Source of the DNA: an uncultured Oscillibacter sp. | GTDB lineage: Bacteria > Bacillota > Clostridia > Oscillospirales > Oscillospiraceae | Length of the DNA: 15,167 nt | Direction of reading: 5' to 3' | Assembly: GCA_910583785.1 (NCBI GenBank) | Contig: CAJTZK010000024.1 | Coordinates: 1-15,167 of the forward strand | Shown: in pieces, positions 1 through 6,864 of the stretch | Layout: each line of letters begins with the position of its first letter | Position numbering within the stretch: the stretch's first letter is position 1 | Made by a program: the position numbers and the translations under genes | The notes under the pieces: generated by a model | Database searches by the model: none | Told to the model about the DNA's origin: nothing | What the model saw: the letters and a program-made list of their open reading frames with translations, nothing else

Positions 1-390
1 TTCCACCCGCAGATATTCCGAGACCGTGCTGCGGGATGCGTGTACGCTCAGCCATGCACAGGTTTCCTCAAAACTTTTGGTGAAACGGCTGTTGTGCCGT
101 GCCCAGGGAACCGATGCTGTCACCACGCCATGTTTCCGGCAGCGTACCCGCGGCTCGTCTGCCTCAATATATACTTTGCTTCCGCCTATGTCCAGGGTGC
201 GCCAACGCCGGCGTCCGCGCCCCTTGTCGTACCGCGCCGCCTTGCGATGACAGATTCCGCACCGGCACCGCTCGTGCTCAGTTGGCCGCACGGCGATATT
301 TATTTCGTTCATCTCGGGATTGACGGTGATGTCCTCCAGGACAAAACCGGCGCTTCCGATGATGGTCTGAACAAGCTTCTTGGCTCGCAT
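1..390 (-). CDS. ISL3-family transposase, N-terminal 130 codons (continues past the left edge)
   Basis: This is the N-terminal part of a DDE transposase that would bind the element ends and catalyse cut-and-paste transposition. The ATG at 390-388 follows an in-frame TAA at 429-427 and an AAGGAAG-like ribosome binding site. The reading frame is open to base 1, so the protein is cut by the window and not visibly broken. Residues 42-48 read CRCGICH and residues 84-87 CRKH, the zinc-finger ligands of the ISL3 N-terminal domain. Between them is RRRWRTLDIGG, typical of the family. Residues 95-130 (VPWARHNSRFTKSFEE and on) match the start of the helix-turn-helix region that follows the finger. The catalytic DDE domain lies outside the window, so intactness and activity cannot be judged. 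Confidence 0.9.
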   Translation of the reverse strand, partial: MRAKKLVQTIIGSAGFVLEDITVNPEMNEINIAVRPTEHERCRCGICHRKAARYDKGRGRRRWRTLDIGGSKVYIEADEPRVRCRKHGVVTASVPWARHNSRFTKSFEETCAWLSVHASRSTVSEYLRVE

Positions 391-476
391 TTGGGGGGCC
401 TTCTTCCTTGATTTTTGTTTCGCAACTTAATCATAGTCGTTTCCCCTGTGTTGCCAAGGGCTTGTTCAGTTTTTAC

Positions 477-501
477 CACCCACTCATTCTACCGATGAGC
501 C
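477..501. repeat. Candidate terminal inverted repeat of the ISL3 element
   Basis: Read outward-in on the minus strand the segment starts GGCTCATCGGTAGAATGAG and then runs into a GGG. ISL3-family ends commonly begin with GGC or GGG, and this lies at the expected distance (about 90-110 bp) upstream of the transposase start. The partner end is outside the window, so this is a suggestion only. Confidence 0.35.
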
Positions 502-556
502 ACAGAAACTATGCGCTATAATCAATTCGCCAAATCCCGATTTAAGGAGAAAGAAT

Positions 557-1042
557 ATGAAAAATTTTTCTATGCCAGAGCAAGTTTCTCCGACGTTAGA
601 AATAGATGGATTAATGAGGCTGAATCGTAGTTTGGAAAAGAATGTATCAAGGGAAGTTGCAGAAAGCATAATGAAGGAAATTCCATTATCGGTAAATTCA
701 ACGTCGGACATTCGAGCCGAGTGGGTAGAAAAGCTATCTGCTGTTCTTGAAAATAGGTTTGATAAGAAAACGGCAAAGAACATTCGCCAAGAGTGCTATT
801 GTAATGAAAATGGTGCCGGTTGATTTAGTAAAGATAATCAATTTTATATAAAAATGGTTTCCTGAGAATGTCCTATGTTAGAAAAAGCAAAAAATTCAAA
901 TTCATTAACATGGTGCTACTGCACGGCTGGATATAACAAAAAATTATTTGAGATTGTTTTTGAAAAACCTGTCTGTGTAAAAATTGTACAAAGCGTGCGG
1001 CAAGGATTTGATTTTTACCTTTTGAGAATTGCGGTTCAATAA
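557..1042 (+). pseudogene. Cys-pair protein gene (DUF6144-like) with two in-frame TGA codons
   Basis: An ATG at 557 follows AAGGAG at 544-549 with good spacing. The frame runs 162 codons to TAA at 1040-1042 and is broken only by TGA at 821-823 and TGA at 863-865; no frameshift is needed. The N-terminal part ends in a CYCNENG motif. The part after the second TGA starts ECPM and contains TWCYCTAGYNKKLFE and a hydrophobic C-terminus. Paired CxC motifs followed by a CYC-x-AG segment resemble the small cysteine-rich proteins annotated as DUF6144; that link is from memory and of medium strength. Their function is unknown to me. Composition is far more AT-rich than the core genes and an IS end lies about 55 bp upstream, suggesting acquired DNA. 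The simplest reading is a decaying gene with two nonsense codons; recoding is discussed in the findings. If not recoded, an 88-residue protein would be made. Confidence 0.6.
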
Positions 1043-1165
1043 ATTCCAGTTTATCGGACCGTCATCCATCAACAGGGGATTGCTCACTTTGGATATTTTG
1101 ACGCGCGGTTTGACGAAGCGGCTTTTGGCAGCACCAATCTGAAAAGGGATAACTACCAGGTCCAT
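944..1165 (-). CDS. Doubtful 73-codon hypothetical ORF
   Basis: An ATG at 1165-1163 is preceded by an unusually good ribosome binding site, GGGAGGAGG at 1183-1175, nine bases upstream. The predicted product is basic (starts MDLVVIPFQIGAAKSRFVKP) and matches nothing I recognise. Its 3' part overlaps, on the opposite strand, the last 99 bases of the double-TGA gene, and base composition changes within it. The open frame may be accidental. It is listed because of the ribosome binding site; I would not rely on it. Confidence 0.2.
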   Translation of the reverse strand: MDLVVIPFQIGAAKSRFVKPRVKISKVSNPLLMDDGPINWNLLNRNSQKVKIKSLPHALYNFYTDRFFKNNLK

Positions 1166-1392
1166 ATACGTCCGCCTCCTCCCACTACGGAGAGCCGACA
1201 GCGGATTCATGATAACATACCTGCCGCCAAAATCCGGCAGCTTGAAAAATTTTTTAGAAGACCACCCGCCAGGCCGGAAGCCAGCCCCCAGCCATCCCCG
1301 GAGGGCCGCCGCCGCACAGGGTCCCTGGCCCCAAAGACGGCTGCCCACCGATGCCCCCTCCAGCGGGGCATCCCCCCGCCGCCGGAGCGCAC
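1043..1392. other. Intergenic stretch without a convincing gene
   Basis: The left half is of intermediate composition and holds the 5' part of the doubtful minus-strand ORF. The right half (from about 1200) is very GC-rich. It contains a short inverted repeat CTGCCG/CGGCAG near 1230 followed by A/T-rich sequence, and an 8-bp perfect hairpin GATGCCCC/GGGGCATC at 1350-1372. None of these has the U-tract of a terminator in the right place. The composition step near 1200 is the probable junction between acquired DNA and the native chromosome. Confidence 0.4.
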
Positions 1393-1428
1393 GAAAAAAG
1401 AGGGGCCCGGACATGTCCGGGCCTCTCG
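1393..1428 (-). terminator. Rho-independent terminator of the metNIQ operon
   Basis: On the minus strand a GC-rich hairpin (arms GAGAGGCCCGGACA / TGTCCGGGCCCCTC, 1427-1400) is followed directly by six T's (1399-1394). It lies about 20 bases after the metQ stop codon, as expected for the end of the operon. Confidence 0.9.
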
Positions 1429-1447
1429 TGTTTACGCTGTGTATTTC

Positions 1448-2242
1448 TTAGAAAGCGGGGACCACCGCGCCGCCAAAGGTGCTGTTGATATAGTCCTTCA
1501 CGGTATCGGACTGGAGGGCTTTTACCAGGGCCTGGACGGCCTCGTTGTTTTCGTTCCCCTCCTTGACCGTCAGGATGTTCACATAGGGGGAGTCGGCGGC
1601 CTCGATGACCAGGGCGTCCTCCACGGGATTCAGGCCCGCGCCCAGGGCGTAGTTGGAGTTGATGGCGGCGATGTCCACCTCATCCAGGGCGGCGGGGACC
1701 TGGGCGGCCTCCAGCTCCACGAACTCCAGGTTCTTGGGGTTCTCGGCAATGTCCTTGGGGGTGGAGTCCAGCTTGGTGCTGTCCGCCAGCTTGATGAGGC
1801 CCTGGGCCTCCAGCAGCAGCAGGGCGCGGCCCTCGTTGGTGGGGTCGTTGGGGACGGCTACCTTGCCCCCGTCGGGGACGGCATCCAGAGAGGCGGACTT
1901 GCCCGCGTACAGGCCCATGGGCTCGATGTGCACGCCGGCCACGCTGACCAGATGGGTGCCCCGCTCGGCGTTGAAGTTATCCAGATAGGGGACATGCTGG
2001 AAGTAGTTGGCGTCCTCGTCCCCGTCTTCCACGGCGGTGTTGGGCACCACGTAGTCGGAGTACTCGGTGACCACCAGCTCAATGCCCTGCTCCTTCAGGA
2101 TGTCCACGCACTGGTTGAGAATCTCGGCGTGGGGAGTGGGAGAGGCGGCGACCTTCAGGGCCGTGGACTTCTTGCCGCCGCAGGCGGCCAGGGACAGGGC
2201 CAGCACCAGGGCCAGGGTGAGGGCAAAAATCTTCTTTTTCAT
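1448..2242 (-). CDS. metQ: Methionine ABC transporter substrate-binding lipoprotein MetQ
   Basis: MetQ captures methionine at the outer face of the membrane and hands it to the MetI permease. The 264-residue product has a lipoprotein signal: MKKK, a hydrophobic stretch, then the lipobox LAAC with the lipidated Cys at residue 21. The mature part begins LKVAASPTPHAEIL and contains YFQHVPYLDNF, VHIEPMGLYAGK and VAVPNDPTNEGRALLLLEAQGLI, all hallmarks of the NlpA/MetQ family, and the length is normal. I chose the ATG at 2242 because GGAGG lies eight bases upstream. A TTG five codons earlier overlaps that ribosome binding site and is unlikely to be used. It is the last gene of metN-metI-metQ, separated from metI by 134 bases with GC-rich hairpins, and is followed by a strong terminator. 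Control is inherited from the Met T-box upstream of metN. Close D-methionine or cysteine-derivative specificity cannot be excluded. Confidence 0.96.
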   Translation of the reverse strand: MKKKIFALTLALVLALSLAACGGKKSTALKVAASPTPHAEILNQCVDILKEQGIELVVTEYSDYVVPNTAVEDGDEDANYFQHVPYLDNFNAERGTHLVSVAGVHIEPMGLYAGKSASLDAVPDGGKVAVPNDPTNEGRALLLLEAQGLIKLADSTKLDSTPKDIAENPKNLEFVELEAAQVPAALDEVDIAAINSNYALGAGLNPVEDALVIEAADSPYVNILTVKEGNENNEAVQALVKALQSDTVKDYINSTFGGAVVPAF

Positions 2243-2342
2243 GACATGTTCCTCCAATTTAAAAACAATAAACTTGTTCCGAATGGTCTTCGGTATTTCC
2301 GGCTTTCCACCCTCGGGCCTCCGCCTCCCTCTGCGCGCGTGA

Positions 2343-2373
2343 GGGGGGCCGGGAGCCCCGGGCGGGAACCGCC
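2343..2373 (-). promoter_or_regulatory. GC-rich hairpin cluster between metI and metQ
   Basis: The RNA copy of the minus strand can fold as GGCGG-TTC-CCGCC (2373-2361) and, next to it, as CCGGG/CCCGG or GGGGC/GCCCC. There is no U-tract, so it is not an obvious terminator. It might stabilise or process the message so that the binding protein is made in excess over the permease, as is common in ABC operons. The structure is visible; the role is inferred. Confidence 0.3.
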
Positions 2374-2376
2374 TTT

Positions 2377-3060
2377 TTATTTCAAACGCTTATCGATGTG
2401 CACCGACAGGCGGCTGAAAACGGATTGAACCACTTGCACCAAAATAATGAGGATGATCACCGTCACCCACATGACGGAGGGGACGTTCCGCTGGTGGCCG
2501 TACCGGATGGCCAGGTCTCCCAGGCCTCCCGCGCCCACCATGCCCGCGATGGCCGTGTAACCCACGATGGCAATGAGGGTGATGGACCCTCCCAGGATCA
2601 GGGAGGGCATGGCCTCCGGCAGATAGACCTTCCAGACGGTCTGGAGGGTGGAGGCCCCCATGGACCGGGCCGCCTCGATGACCCCGGCGTCCACCTCGCT
2701 GAGGGAGGTCTCCACCATCCGGGCGACAAAGGGGGCCGAGGCCACCACCAGGGGCAGGACCGCCCCCCGGAGGCCCAGCCGGGTCCCCATGACCAGCTTG
2801 GTAAAGGGGAAGAGGGCCACCATCAAAATGGCGAAGGGAAAGGAACGCCCGATGTTGATGATCCACCCCAGCACGGCGTTGACGCCCCGGTGGGGCCGGA
2901 TGCCGTGGGGCTGGGTCAGCACGGAGACGACGCCCATGGGCAGGCCGATCAAGTAGGCGAAGAACGTGGACGCAACCACCATGACCAGGGTGTCCCCGAC
3001 GCCCTCCGCCAGGATGGCGCCATACTCCGCCCAGAAGGCGGGCGTAAAAATCTCAGCCAC
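2377..3060 (-). CDS. metI: Methionine ABC transporter permease MetI
   Basis: MetI is the membrane-spanning subunit of the methionine importer; two copies form the channel and dock onto a MetN dimer. The 227-residue product is of usual size with about five hydrophobic segments. It carries the EAA loop that contacts the ATPase, EAARSMGAS at residues 129-137 followed by LPEAMPSLILG. The N-terminal TLVMVVASTFFAYLIGLPMGV and the IGRSFPFAILM stretch are typical of MetI. Translation starts at a GTG (3060-3058) that overlaps the end of metN by eight bases, so the two are probably translationally coupled. The metN coding end supplies the GGAG ribosome binding site. metQ follows downstream in the same operon. 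Confidence 0.95.
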   Translation of the reverse strand: MAEIFTPAFWAEYGAILAEGVGDTLVMVVASTFFAYLIGLPMGVVSVLTQPHGIRPHRGVNAVLGWIINIGRSFPFAILMVALFPFTKLVMGTRLGLRGAVLPLVVASAPFVARMVETSLSEVDAGVIEAARSMGASTLQTVWKVYLPEAMPSLILGGSITLIAIVGYTAIAGMVGAGGLGDLAIRYGHQRNVPSVMWVTVIILIILVQVVQSVFSRLSVHIDKRLK

Positions 3061-4069
3061 GGTACTCCACCTCCTCCACGGTAATGTAAGGCTGGGAACG
3101 GATATAGCTCAGGGCCTTGGCGGCCTCGTTGGGATCGTCGGGGAGGCTCAGCAGCATGGTGCCCGTGGCCTTGCCCCCCACGCTGCGGGTGTCCGCGCCC
3201 AGGATGCTGACCTTGACCCCGCAGTCGATGGCAAGGGAGGCAATCAGGGGCTGGTTCACCGTGCCGCCGTTGAAGGAGACCCGGGCGGCCCGGGTACCCA
3301 CGGGGTACTGGGAGACGCTGGCTCCGCCGGGGTACACCAGCCGCCGGGCGGCGTCGGTGGAGGGATTGGAGAAGATGTCCTGCACCGCCCCCAGCTCGGC
3401 GACGCTGCCGCCGTCCAGGATGGCCACCCGGGAGCAGATTGCCTCGATGACGCTCATCTGGTGGGTGATCACCACCACGGTGACGCCCAGCTTGGCGTTC
3501 AGGTCCTTCAAAAGTTCCAGGATGGAGACGGTGGTGGTGGGGTCCAGGGCGGAGGTGGCCTCGTCACACAGGAGGACCTTGGGCTCCGTCGCCAGGGCCC
3601 GGGCCACGGCCACCCGCTGCTTCTGCCCGCCGGAGAGCTGGGCGGGATAGGCATTCGCCTTGTCCTGCAGGCCCACCAGGTCCAGGAGCTCCGCCGCCCG
3701 CTTTTCCGTCCGGGCCTTGGGGACCCCGGCGATCTCCATGGGGAAGCACACGTTTTTCAGGCAGGTCCGCTGCATCAGCAGGTTGAAACTCTGGAAGATC
3801 ATGGTAATCTTCCGCCGCTGGAGCCGCAGGTCCCGCTCGCTGAGGGCGGTCATGTCCTTCCCGTCCACCAGGACGGTGCCCGAGGTGGGCCGCTCCAGAA
3901 GGTTCATGCACCGGACCAGGGTGGATTTCCCCGCGCCGGAGAGGCCGATGATGCCGAAAATCTCCCCCTGGCGGATATCCAGGCTGATGTCCGCCAGGGC
4001 GTGGACCTCGCCGGGGCCGCCGCCGAAGTTTTTGGTCAGGTGCTGGATTTGAATAATGGATTCGCTCAC
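3053..4069 (-). CDS. metN: Methionine ABC transporter ATP-binding protein MetN
   Basis: MetN hydrolyses ATP to drive methionine import through MetI. The 338 residues show a full nucleotide-binding domain: Walker A GLSGAGKST at 42-50, Q-loop in IFQSFN (Q93), signature LSGGQ at 145-149, Walker B VLLCDE at 165-170, D-loop ALD at 174-176 and switch His in ITHQM (H203). Residues from about 260 to the end form the C-terminal NIL domain, which in this family binds methionine and causes trans-inhibition of transport when the cell is replete. The start is GTG at 4069-4067, preceded by AAAGGAG. It is the first gene of the operon, behind a Met T-box leader, and its stop overlaps the metI start. The domain order and the neighbours make the assignment secure. 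Confidence 0.96.
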   Translation of the reverse strand: MSESIIQIQHLTKNFGGGPGEVHALADISLDIRQGEIFGIIGLSGAGKSTLVRCMNLLERPTSGTVLVDGKDMTALSERDLRLQRRKITMIFQSFNLLMQRTCLKNVCFPMEIAGVPKARTEKRAAELLDLVGLQDKANAYPAQLSGGQKQRVAVARALATEPKVLLCDEATSALDPTTTVSILELLKDLNAKLGVTVVVITHQMSVIEAICSRVAILDGGSVAELGAVQDIFSNPSTDAARRLVYPGGASVSQYPVGTRAARVSFNGGTVNQPLIASLAIDCGVKVSILGADTRSVGGKATGTMLLSLPDDPNEAAKALSYIRSQPYITVEEVEYRG

Positions 4070-4105
4070 GGTTCAATGCTCCTTTACGGGAAAGTCATGG
4101 GCAAA

Positions 4106-4138
4106 CAAAAAAGCCCTTGAAGCGTTCAGCTTCAAGGA
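4106..4138 (-). terminator. T-box-controlled terminator before metN
   Basis: The hairpin CCTTGAAGC-TGAAC-GCTTCAAGG (4137-4115) is followed by GC and six T's (4112-4107). Its 5' arm overlaps the CCTT needed for the antiterminator, so the two structures exclude one another. Confidence 0.92.
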
Positions 4139-4399
4139 CGAGCGCAGAATCGCGCCGTGGTACCACCTTGTTTCGCGCACCCCCTCACGGAGGCGGCCTT
4201 ATAGAGTGCCAACACACTCCTGCGCTGTCACGGGCGCTCCCGTCGCGGCCTATGCCCTAGGGCAGTCGGCGGCGCAACTCCAGGACCATGTTCGGCCGGC
4301 CCCTCCGTACCCCTTTTCACCTCACGGGGCTCTCTTTGACGGTTCATCCGGCGTACTCTTCCCTTCATCGTCTTTGCGGCTGTTCAATTGTTTGAAGTG
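4106..4399 (-). promoter_or_regulatory. T-box leader, methionine-specific (specifier ATG), upstream of metN
   Basis: The leader RNA has the standard T-box parts in order. The Stem I region has AGAGAG (4335-4330) and a GTGAGGTGAAA loop. A specifier region GAACATGGTCC puts ATG at 4289-4287. The T-box sequence AACAAGGTGGTACCACG lies at 4172-4156, followed by a terminator. The TGGT in the T-box would pair with an ACCA acceptor end, fitting the discriminator A of tRNA-Met. Uncharged tRNA-Met should stabilise the antiterminator (AAGG at the T-box pairing with CCTT of the terminator arm) and turn metNIQ on. The class is certain; Met specificity rests on the specifier position and the downstream genes. 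Confidence 0.93.
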
Positions 4400-4405
4400 C
4401 TTTGT

Positions 4406-4434
4406 AGTTTACACGCTTTCTGCCGCCCTGTCAA
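4406..4434 (-). promoter_or_regulatory. Promoter of the metNIQ operon
   Basis: On the minus strand a perfect -35 TTGACA (4434-4429) and a -10 TAAACT (4411-4406), with TG one base before it, are separated by 17 bases. Transcription would start near 4399, just before the T-box Stem I. Confidence 0.85.
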
Positions 4435-4539
4435 CGGCGAAGCGCACAAAAACCAGATGAGTGGCTCCAAAAATATCGGCAGAACCAACAAGGGCCCCGG
4501 AAAACCGGGAGAAATTTTACCCCGGAAACGAGAATCGGA

Positions 4540-4568
4540 TTGCAAGACTCCGGCAAAACTGCTATCAT
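4540..4568 (+). promoter_or_regulatory. Likely promoter of the DUF368 gene
   Basis: TTGCAA (4540-4545) and TATCAT (4563-4568) are spaced by 17 bases, about 45 bases upstream of the start codon at 4615. Confidence 0.65.
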
Positions 4569-4614
4569 ATTCCGCGAGAGATTCCAGATGGGTTGAGAGG
4601 AGGAACGGGGAGCA

Positions 4615-5454
4615 ATGGAAGAGCGGCAGCGGCGGCGGGCCCACTGGTTCCGGGACTTTCTCTGCGGCGTGCTGATCGGCGCGGGGGCGATCCTGCCGGG
4701 GGTGTCCGGCGGCGTGCTGGCGGTGGTGTTTGACATCTACCGTCCCTTTATGGAGGTACTGACCCACCCCCGGCGCGCGGTCCCCCGGTACTGGCGGATG
4801 CTGATTCCCCTGGGCCTGGGGTGGGCGGCGGGCTTTATGGGCATTGCCAAGGGCATCTCGGCGGCCATGACCTGTTCCGACGCGGTGACCTACTGGCTGT
4901 TCATCGGCCTCATCGGGGGGACGGCCCCCTCCCTCTTCCGGGAGGCGGGGAAGGAGGGACGCTCCGCCGCCTCCTGGGGGAGCTTCCTCCTCTGCGCGGC
5001 GGCGGTGTTCGCCGGGCTGTTCTACGCCAGCCGGGTGGTCCACGTCCAGGTGGAGCCAAACTTTTGGTGGTACAACTTCTGCGGGGCCCTGTGGGGCATG
5101 GGGGTGGTGATCCCTGGCATGACCTCCTCCTCGGTAATGATGGCCCTGGGCCTCTACCAGCCCATGCTGGAGGGGCTGGCCCGGCTGGACTTCCTGGTCC
5201 TGGCCGCCGCCCTGCCGGGGATGTTTTTGACCATCGCTTTGCTTGCCCGGCTGGTCACCTGGTTCTTCCGGCGGCACTACGCCGTGGCGTTCCACGGCAT
5301 CCTGGGCTTTGTCTTCGCCTCCACCCTGGTCATCATTCCGGCGGAGTACACCGGGCCGGGGGAAATGGCCCTCTCCGCCCTCTGCGCCGCCGCCGGGTTT
5401 GGCCTGGCCTACTTCCTGGCGCGGATGGAGCAGCGGGAAGGGGAACAGGACTGA
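4615..5454 (+). CDS. popT: DUF368 family membrane protein, PopT-like undecaprenyl phosphate translocase
   Basis: DUF368 proteins (PopT in Staphylococcus, a Vibrio cholerae homologue) have been reported to return undecaprenyl phosphate across the cytoplasmic membrane for cell wall synthesis. This 279-residue protein has the family's two related signature loops: GAGAILPGVSGG at about 22-33 and GMGVVIPGMTSSSVMMALGLYQPML at about 161-185. They sit in equivalent positions of two inverted halves. There are about eight to nine hydrophobic segments and a charged, Glu-rich C-terminus. A GAGAGGAGG stretch and a closer GGGAG precede the ATG. The gene stands alone: divergent from metNIQ upstream, and convergent with the purine permease downstream, sharing a terminator hairpin that overlaps its stop codon. 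Family membership is certain; the transported lipid is inferred from studied homologues. Confidence 0.88.
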   Translation: MEERQRRRAHWFRDFLCGVLIGAGAILPGVSGGVLAVVFDIYRPFMEVLTHPRRAVPRYWRMLIPLGLGWAAGFMGIAKGISAAMTCSDAVTYWLFIGLIGGTAPSLFREAGKEGRSAASWGSFLLCAAAVFAGLFYASRVVHVQVEPNFWWYNFCGALWGMGVVIPGMTSSSVMMALGLYQPMLEGLARLDFLVLAAALPGMFLTIALLARLVTWFFRRHYAVAFHGILGFVFASTLVIIPAEYTGPGEMALSALCAAAGFGLAYFLARMEQREGEQD

Positions 5455-5478
5455 GAGAGGAACCCCTCTCCCAGTCCT
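5447..5478. terminator. Convergent terminator hairpin between the DUF368 gene and the purine permease
   Basis: AGGACTG (5447-5453) pairs with CAGTCCT (5472-5478), and inside it GAGAGG pairs with CCTCTC. The stem overlaps the DUF368 stop codon and ends 13 bases from the permease stop codon. The U-tract is weak on both sides (GTGTTGCGTTT on the plus strand), so efficiency is uncertain. Confidence 0.6.
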
Positions 5479-5490
5479 GTGTTGCGTTTC

Positions 5491-6864
5491 TCAGCCCAGC
5501 ATGGCCTCCTTGGCCTTTTCGATGTCCTCCGCATCCCGCATGGGGAAGAGGACGTTGGCGATGATCGCCACGATGCAGGTGGCCGTCACCGCGTCGTTGA
5601 AGATGAACCGGATGAAGCCGGGAAGCTGGGCCACGGCCTCCGGGTGGGCGGGCACGCCGATGCCAAAGACAAAGGTCAGGCCCATGACCAGGATGTTCCG
5701 CTCACTGAAGCCCGCCTTGGCGATCATTTTGATGCCATTGATCAGGATCATGCCAAAGACCGTGATGATGGCCCCGCCCAGGACGGCGTTGGGAATGGCG
5801 GAGAAGATGGCCCCCAGCTTGGGGAAGAAGCCGGAGATCATGAGGATGAAGGCCCCGGTGGCGATGCACCAGCGGTTCACCACCCGCGTCATGGCCACGA
5901 TGCCCGCGTTCTGGCCGAAGGCCGTGTTGGGCAGGGCGTTGAACACCGCGGCGGTGGTGGACCCCAGGGCGTCCGCCAAAATGGCGCCGGAGGTCTCCCG
6001 CTCCGTGGCCTCCCGGTCGAAGCCCGCCATGGTGATGCCGGAGGTGTTGCCGATGGTCTCCAGGCCGGAGGTGACGAACAACGCCGCGAAGCTCATGATG
6101 GCGGCGGGCTGGAAGGTCATCTGGAACTGGAGGGGCAGGGGCAGGCCGAACCAGGCGGCGTCCGCGATGGGGTCGGTGTCCACCATGCCCAGGGCCGCCG
6201 CCAGGATATAGCCCGCCACCAGGCCGATGAGAATGGCGGCGTTTTTGGCCAGGCCCTTCCCGAAGCGCTGGAGCAGGATGACAATGGCCAGCACGAAGGA
6301 GGCCACGGCCAGGTTTTTCAGGGAGCCATAGTCCGCCGCCCCGGCCCCTCCGGCGAAGTAGTCCACGCCGATGCCCAGCAGGTTCACGCCAATGGTCACC
6401 AGGGTGCAGCCCACCACCAGGGGCGGGAAGAAGCGGCGGATGTACTTGTAAAAGAAGCCCATGAAGACCTCCACCAGGCTGCCCGCCAGGCAGCCCTCCA
6501 GCACGGCCCCGATGCCCCCCGCCGCGCCCACGGCGGAGGCGGTGGGCACGAAGGTGAAAGAGGTTCCCATGACAATGGGGAGGCGGGCCCCCACCTGGTA
6601 GCGGCTTCCCAGGCGCAGGGGATAAAGCTGGATGAAGGTGGTCAGGCCGGAGACAAACATGGCGCACTGGACCATGGTCACCGTGTCCGCGCCGGAGAGG
6701 CCGCAGACGGAGGCGATGATGAGAATCGGGGCCAGGTTCGACGTGAACATGGCCAGCACATGCTGGAGCCCCAGGGGGACCGCCGTGGCAAGGCCGGGCC
6801 GTCCGTCCAGCTCATAGACCATGTTCCGGTCCTGTTCGCGGGTATGTTTTCGATCAGCGTTCAT
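5491..6864 (-). CDS. NCS2/NAT family purine (xanthine/uric acid type) permease
   Basis: This is a proton-coupled nucleobase importer of the nucleobase-ascorbate transporter family, in the cytoplasmic membrane. The 457-residue product (start ATG 6864-6862, GGAGG eight bases upstream) has the expected length and 12 or more hydrophobic segments. Family landmarks are QH at 34-35 in the first membrane segment, the SGLETIGNTSG segment with the substrate Glu at 269, and the NAT signature QNAGIVAMTR at 318-327 (Q-N-x-G-x4-T). QN signatures are usual in purine rather than uracil carriers. It is the second gene of the riboswitch-controlled operon, 60 bases after the deaminase gene, with a perfect hairpin in the gap. 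The context suggests it brings in the deaminase substrate or a related purine. An upstream in-frame extension of 20 codons runs through the hairpin and ribosome binding site and is not used. Exact substrate unknown. Confidence 0.9.
   Translation of the reverse strand: MNADRKHTREQDRNMVYELDGRPGLATAVPLGLQHVLAMFTSNLAPILIIASVCGLSGADTVTMVQCAMFVSGLTTFIQLYPLRLGSRYQVGARLPIVMGTSFTFVPTASAVGAAGGIGAVLEGCLAGSLVEVFMGFFYKYIRRFFPPLVVGCTLVTIGVNLLGIGVDYFAGGAGAADYGSLKNLAVASFVLAIVILLQRFGKGLAKNAAILIGLVAGYILAAALGMVDTDPIADAAWFGLPLPLQFQMTFQPAAIMSFAALFVTSGLETIGNTSGITMAGFDREATERETSGAILADALGSTTAAVFNALPNTAFGQNAGIVAMTRVVNRWCIATGAFILMISGFFPKLGAIFSAIPNAVLGGAIITVFGMILINGIKMIAKAGFSERNILVMGLTFVFGIGVPAHPEAVAQLPGFIRFIFNDAVTATCIVAIIANVLFPMRDAEDIEKAKEAMLG

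Larger units (their letters stand above)
1..501 (-). mobile_element. Partial ISL3-family insertion sequence, truncated by the window edge
   Basis: The segment carries the 5' part of an ISL3-type transposase on the minus strand, preceded by about 110 bp of noncoding DNA that ends in a candidate terminal inverted repeat. Only one end is visible, so element length, the other repeat and the target duplication cannot be checked. The DNA just beyond (about 500-1040) is clearly AT-rich compared with the rest of the window, which fits an accessory insertion zone. The transposase identity is firm; the element boundary is inferred. Confidence 0.6.

Noticed and set aside
821..900. Selenocysteine reading of the two TGA codons
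   Set aside because: No SECIS-like hairpin with an apical loop is visible within 40 bases after either TGA, and two Sec residues in a small protein of this type would be unusual. Kept only as a minor alternative.
1350..1372. Hairpin GATGCCCC/GGGGCATC as a terminator
   Set aside because: No T-tract follows on either strand; the true metQ terminator is at 1393-1428.
2966..4120. 384-codon plus-strand frame antisense to metN
   Set aside because: Antisense shadow; no ribosome binding site, no recognisable domain.
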